DNA from: Oscillospiraceae bacterium
GTDB lineage: Bacteria > Bacillota > Clostridia > Oscillospirales > Oscillospiraceae
Assembly (NCBI GenBank): GCA_902790375.1
Contig: CADARY010000003.1
Coordinates: 30,227 to 94,226 of the forward strand
Direction of reading: 5' to 3'
Length of the DNA stretch: 64,000 nucleotides
Shown: in pieces, positions 62,533-64,000 of the stretch
Numbering within the stretch: position 1 is the stretch's first letter
Layout of the letters: each line of letters opens with the position of its first letter
Notes under the pieces: generated by a model
Seen by the model: the letters and a program-made list of their open reading frames with translations, nothing else
Told to the model about the DNA's origin: nothing
Database searches by the model: none
Translations under genes and position numbers: made by a program

Positions 62533-63057
62533 TTATGCAAGGTCCTCCCGCACCAGCAGCACAAAGCTGCTCTGCCCGCACTTTCGGCAGCGCAGGCTTC
62601 TGCCCCGGCCGCGCAGCATCAGCTCCACGGCCTTGCCCCGGCGGATATAGCGGCTCTCCGCGCCGCAGGTCCTGCAGCGGATGATGAACCTCGCCTGCGC
62701 CTGGCGAAGCTCCGCCGCCCTCCCCTTCTCCGGGGCGAGACGTTTGGGGCTGCAGCCCACCAGGCGGCACATGTCCCGCCAGACCCGGTCGTGCCCGTGC
62801 TTTTCACCGGGATGCAGAAGGTAGACCGCCGCATGGGCGTACTCATGGCGCACCGTGTCCCAGAACTGCTCGTCATCGTCCAGGATCAGGGCCGAGAGGG
62901 TGATGCGCAGCTTTCCCGTCCCCCGGCTCGGGGAGCGGAAGGAGCCGAGCTGCCGCACGGCCCGCTTTGAAATCTTCAGCTCGATCTTCGAGGTATCCAC
63001 GCCCACGAGTCTGTCAAGCCGGTCATACTCCCGGCGCACTTCTTCCAGCGTGTGCAT
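62533..63057 (-). CDS. SprT-like zinc metalloprotease-fold protein
   Basis: This 174-aa protein has HEYAHAAVYL (HExxH-type zinc site) and GEKHGHDRVW with the third His, then a zinc ribbon with CRTCG and CRKCG. This is the SprT/Spartan pattern in bacteria, whose members may cut proteins on DNA or have unknown substrates. It ends just beyond a shared terminator and starts three bases after the thiamine pyrophosphokinase gene stop (minus strand), so they form one operon. Confidence 0.88.
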   Translation of the reverse strand: MHTLEEVRREYDRLDRLVGVDTSKIELKISKRAVRQLGSFRSPSRGTGKLRITLSALILDDDEQFWDTVRHEYAHAAVYLLHPGEKHGHDRVWRDMCRLVGCSPKRLAPEKGRAAELRQAQARFIIRCRTCGAESRYIRRGKAVELMLRGRGRSLRCRKCGQSSFVLLVREDLA

Positions 63058-63060
63058 GCT

Positions 63061-63678
63061 TCACTCCTCCAGGCGGCAGCAGACCATGGCCAGCACGCCG
63101 CTTTCAAAGCGGATCTCCGCATCCCCGCGGAAGGCGTTCGACTGCCCGAGGGTGGTGGGATTGCGGAGGGTGATCCCCTCCGCCTCATACTTTGTCCCGC
63201 GGATCGTGAGGCCTTCGACCTTCTCCGTCAGCGCGAGCAGCGACAGACTCTGTCCCTCCCGCCGGGGGATACGGTACACGCCGGGGCGCAGGACGCGCAG
63301 GAAGGTGCATCCGTCCCCGGCCTCGGCCTCCATGCCGAGCGTCACGGCGTAGTGCAGCGTCTGGACATTCGACAGCAGGTGATCCAGCCGCCCGCCGAAG
63401 GCACAGCGCAGCGCCACGGCGTCAAAGCCGTTTTCCTTCGCCCAGCGCACGGCCAGCATGGTGTCCGTGTCGTCCTTCTCCACCGGGTAGCGCAGCACGG
63501 AAACCCCGTCCGGCAGCGCCGCCGTATAGGAATCGAAATCCCCCAGGATCAGATCCGGGACGATCCCCTCCCGCAGGCAGTGGGCATAGCCCCGGTCGCA
63601 GGCGAGGACGAACTCCCCCTCCCCCACCGGGCCGATGGGCGCGTAATCCCCGCCGGCAACAATCAGACAGCGTTTCAT
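63061..63678 (-). CDS. thiN: Thiamine pyrophosphokinase
   Basis: This 205-aa enzyme converts thiamine and ATP to thiamine diphosphate. The N-terminal part has LILGDFDSY and VEKDDTDTMLA; the middle has FGGRLDHLLSNV; the C-terminal part TTLGQSNAF matches the thiamine-binding domain. ATG 63678 has GGAGG nine bases upstream and agrees with the family start; the frame is open to 63717. No TPP riboswitch is seen upstream. Confidence 0.92.
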   Translation of the reverse strand: MKRCLIVAGGDYAPIGPVGEGEFVLACDRGYAHCLREGIVPDLILGDFDSYTAALPDGVSVLRYPVEKDDTDTMLAVRWAKENGFDAVALRCAFGGRLDHLLSNVQTLHYAVTLGMEAEAGDGCTFLRVLRPGVYRIPRREGQSLSLLALTEKVEGLTIRGTKYEAEGITLRNPTTLGQSNAFRGDAEIRFESGVLAMVCCRLEE

Positions 63679-63704
63679 GTTCACAGGCCTCCGTTTTTTT
63701 CTTT

Positions 63705-63737
63705 GGCAGCACCGCACAATCCGCCTGCGGCATTGCC
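63705..63737. repeat. Short derivative of the MITE-like repeat
   Basis: The 33 bases from GGCAGCACCGCACAATCCGC to CATTGCC match the left end of the MITE with few changes and end in the right-terminal pattern TTGCC. It looks like an internal-deletion copy. Confidence 0.6.
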
Positions 63738-63875
63738 CTTTCCATTATCTATAGAAAACTACCACAGGCTTCCGGAATTTGCAAGACACGGACACTTGTT
63801 TTTGTATCAATTTAACAGATTAAAGGCGTGAAGTACGAGGCAAGTCCATCACTTCGCCGATTTCTCGAAAAAGCC

Positions 63876-63904
63876 TTGCGCAATCAGGAATTGAACGCTA
63901 TAAT
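63876..63904 (+). promoter_or_regulatory. Promoter directly abutting a MITE copy
   Basis: TTGCGC (63876-63881) and TATAAT (63899-63904) are spaced by 17 bp. The MITE begins one or two bases after the -10 box. The rest of 63738-63875 shows no gene. Confidence 0.62.
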
Positions 63905-63905
63905 A

Positions 63906-64000
63906 AAGGCAACACCGCACAATCCGCCTTCGGCATCTCCTGGAAAATTTGTGCCCTGATTTCGTCACTTTTTCTTGAGGTACACAAAGTACATCTGCGA
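63906..64000. mobile_element. MITE-like element, second copy (cut by window end)
   Basis: These 95 bases match 48688-48782 without a visible difference. The right end lies outside the window. Confidence 0.78.

Overview
The window looks like chromosome from a gut-type Clostridia bacterium, most like Oscillospiraceae. This is inferred from GC-rich coding DNA with strong AGGAGG ribosome binding sites, Gram-positive secreted proteins, TnpV/DUF3789-type mobile-element genes, a CXXC/ferredoxin membrane operon and a peptide-aldehyde-type NRPS. No 16S gene is present, so the taxon is an inference.

Positions 1-10,866 are the right end of an integrative conjugative element (ICE). It holds a 3' part of a VirB4 ATPase, a lysozyme/CHAP cell-wall hydrolase, an ECF sigma / membrane protein / lipoprotein cargo operon, a Tn916 Orf7/Orf8-like regulatory pair, DUF3789 and a large serine recombinase. 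The ICE abuts a tRNA-Ala(GGC) gene whose 5' part is lost or degenerate. A parS-like palindrome (CGTTTCACCGTGAAACG) recurs only in this ICE portion: four copies in-frame inside the hydrolase gene at exact 123-bp spacing and two copies in non-coding DNA.

Positions 10,885-17,024 are a second island of about 6 kb, bounded by 42-bp direct repeats of the tRNA-Ala 3' end. It has a tyrosine-recombinase remnant, a BspA-like leucine-rich-repeat protein in one operon with an ApeA-like HEPN protein, an MNT/HEPN pair, a DUF6809-like gene and tnpV.

Positions 17,284-23,393 are a minus-strand surface operon: an 1871-aa repetitive adhesin, a 36-aa peptide and a small secreted protein.

Positions 23,930-40,962 hold the most notable locus. 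One minus-strand operon encodes a MATE exporter, a 2982-aa NRPS (A-T-C-A-T-C-A-T-R) and a complete STAS / HATPase / SpoIIE-type phosphatase partner-switching set, joined by 4-bp overlaps and one 15-bp gap. The first A domain lacks the conserved Asp that binds alpha-amino groups. The likely product is therefore an acyl-dipeptide aldehyde or a pyrazinone-type derivative. Divergently transcribed are a sensor-fused MscS-type channel and a secreted duplicated-domain protein.

Positions 41,060-44,487 are a lysine-riboswitch operon (AGCS symporter plus YtcJ-like amidohydrolase). The rest is core-like: CCA transferase, ferredoxin/TlpA membrane protein with a CXXC partner, GltS, a PlsC-like acyltransferase, a frameshifted methyltransferase, RsmI, HPF, two LRR proteins, PrsW, an XRE/H1-like protein, a SprT-like protease and thiamine pyrophosphokinase. 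A 136-bp MITE-like repeat occurs twice, with 95 of 95 visible bases identical, plus one short derivative.
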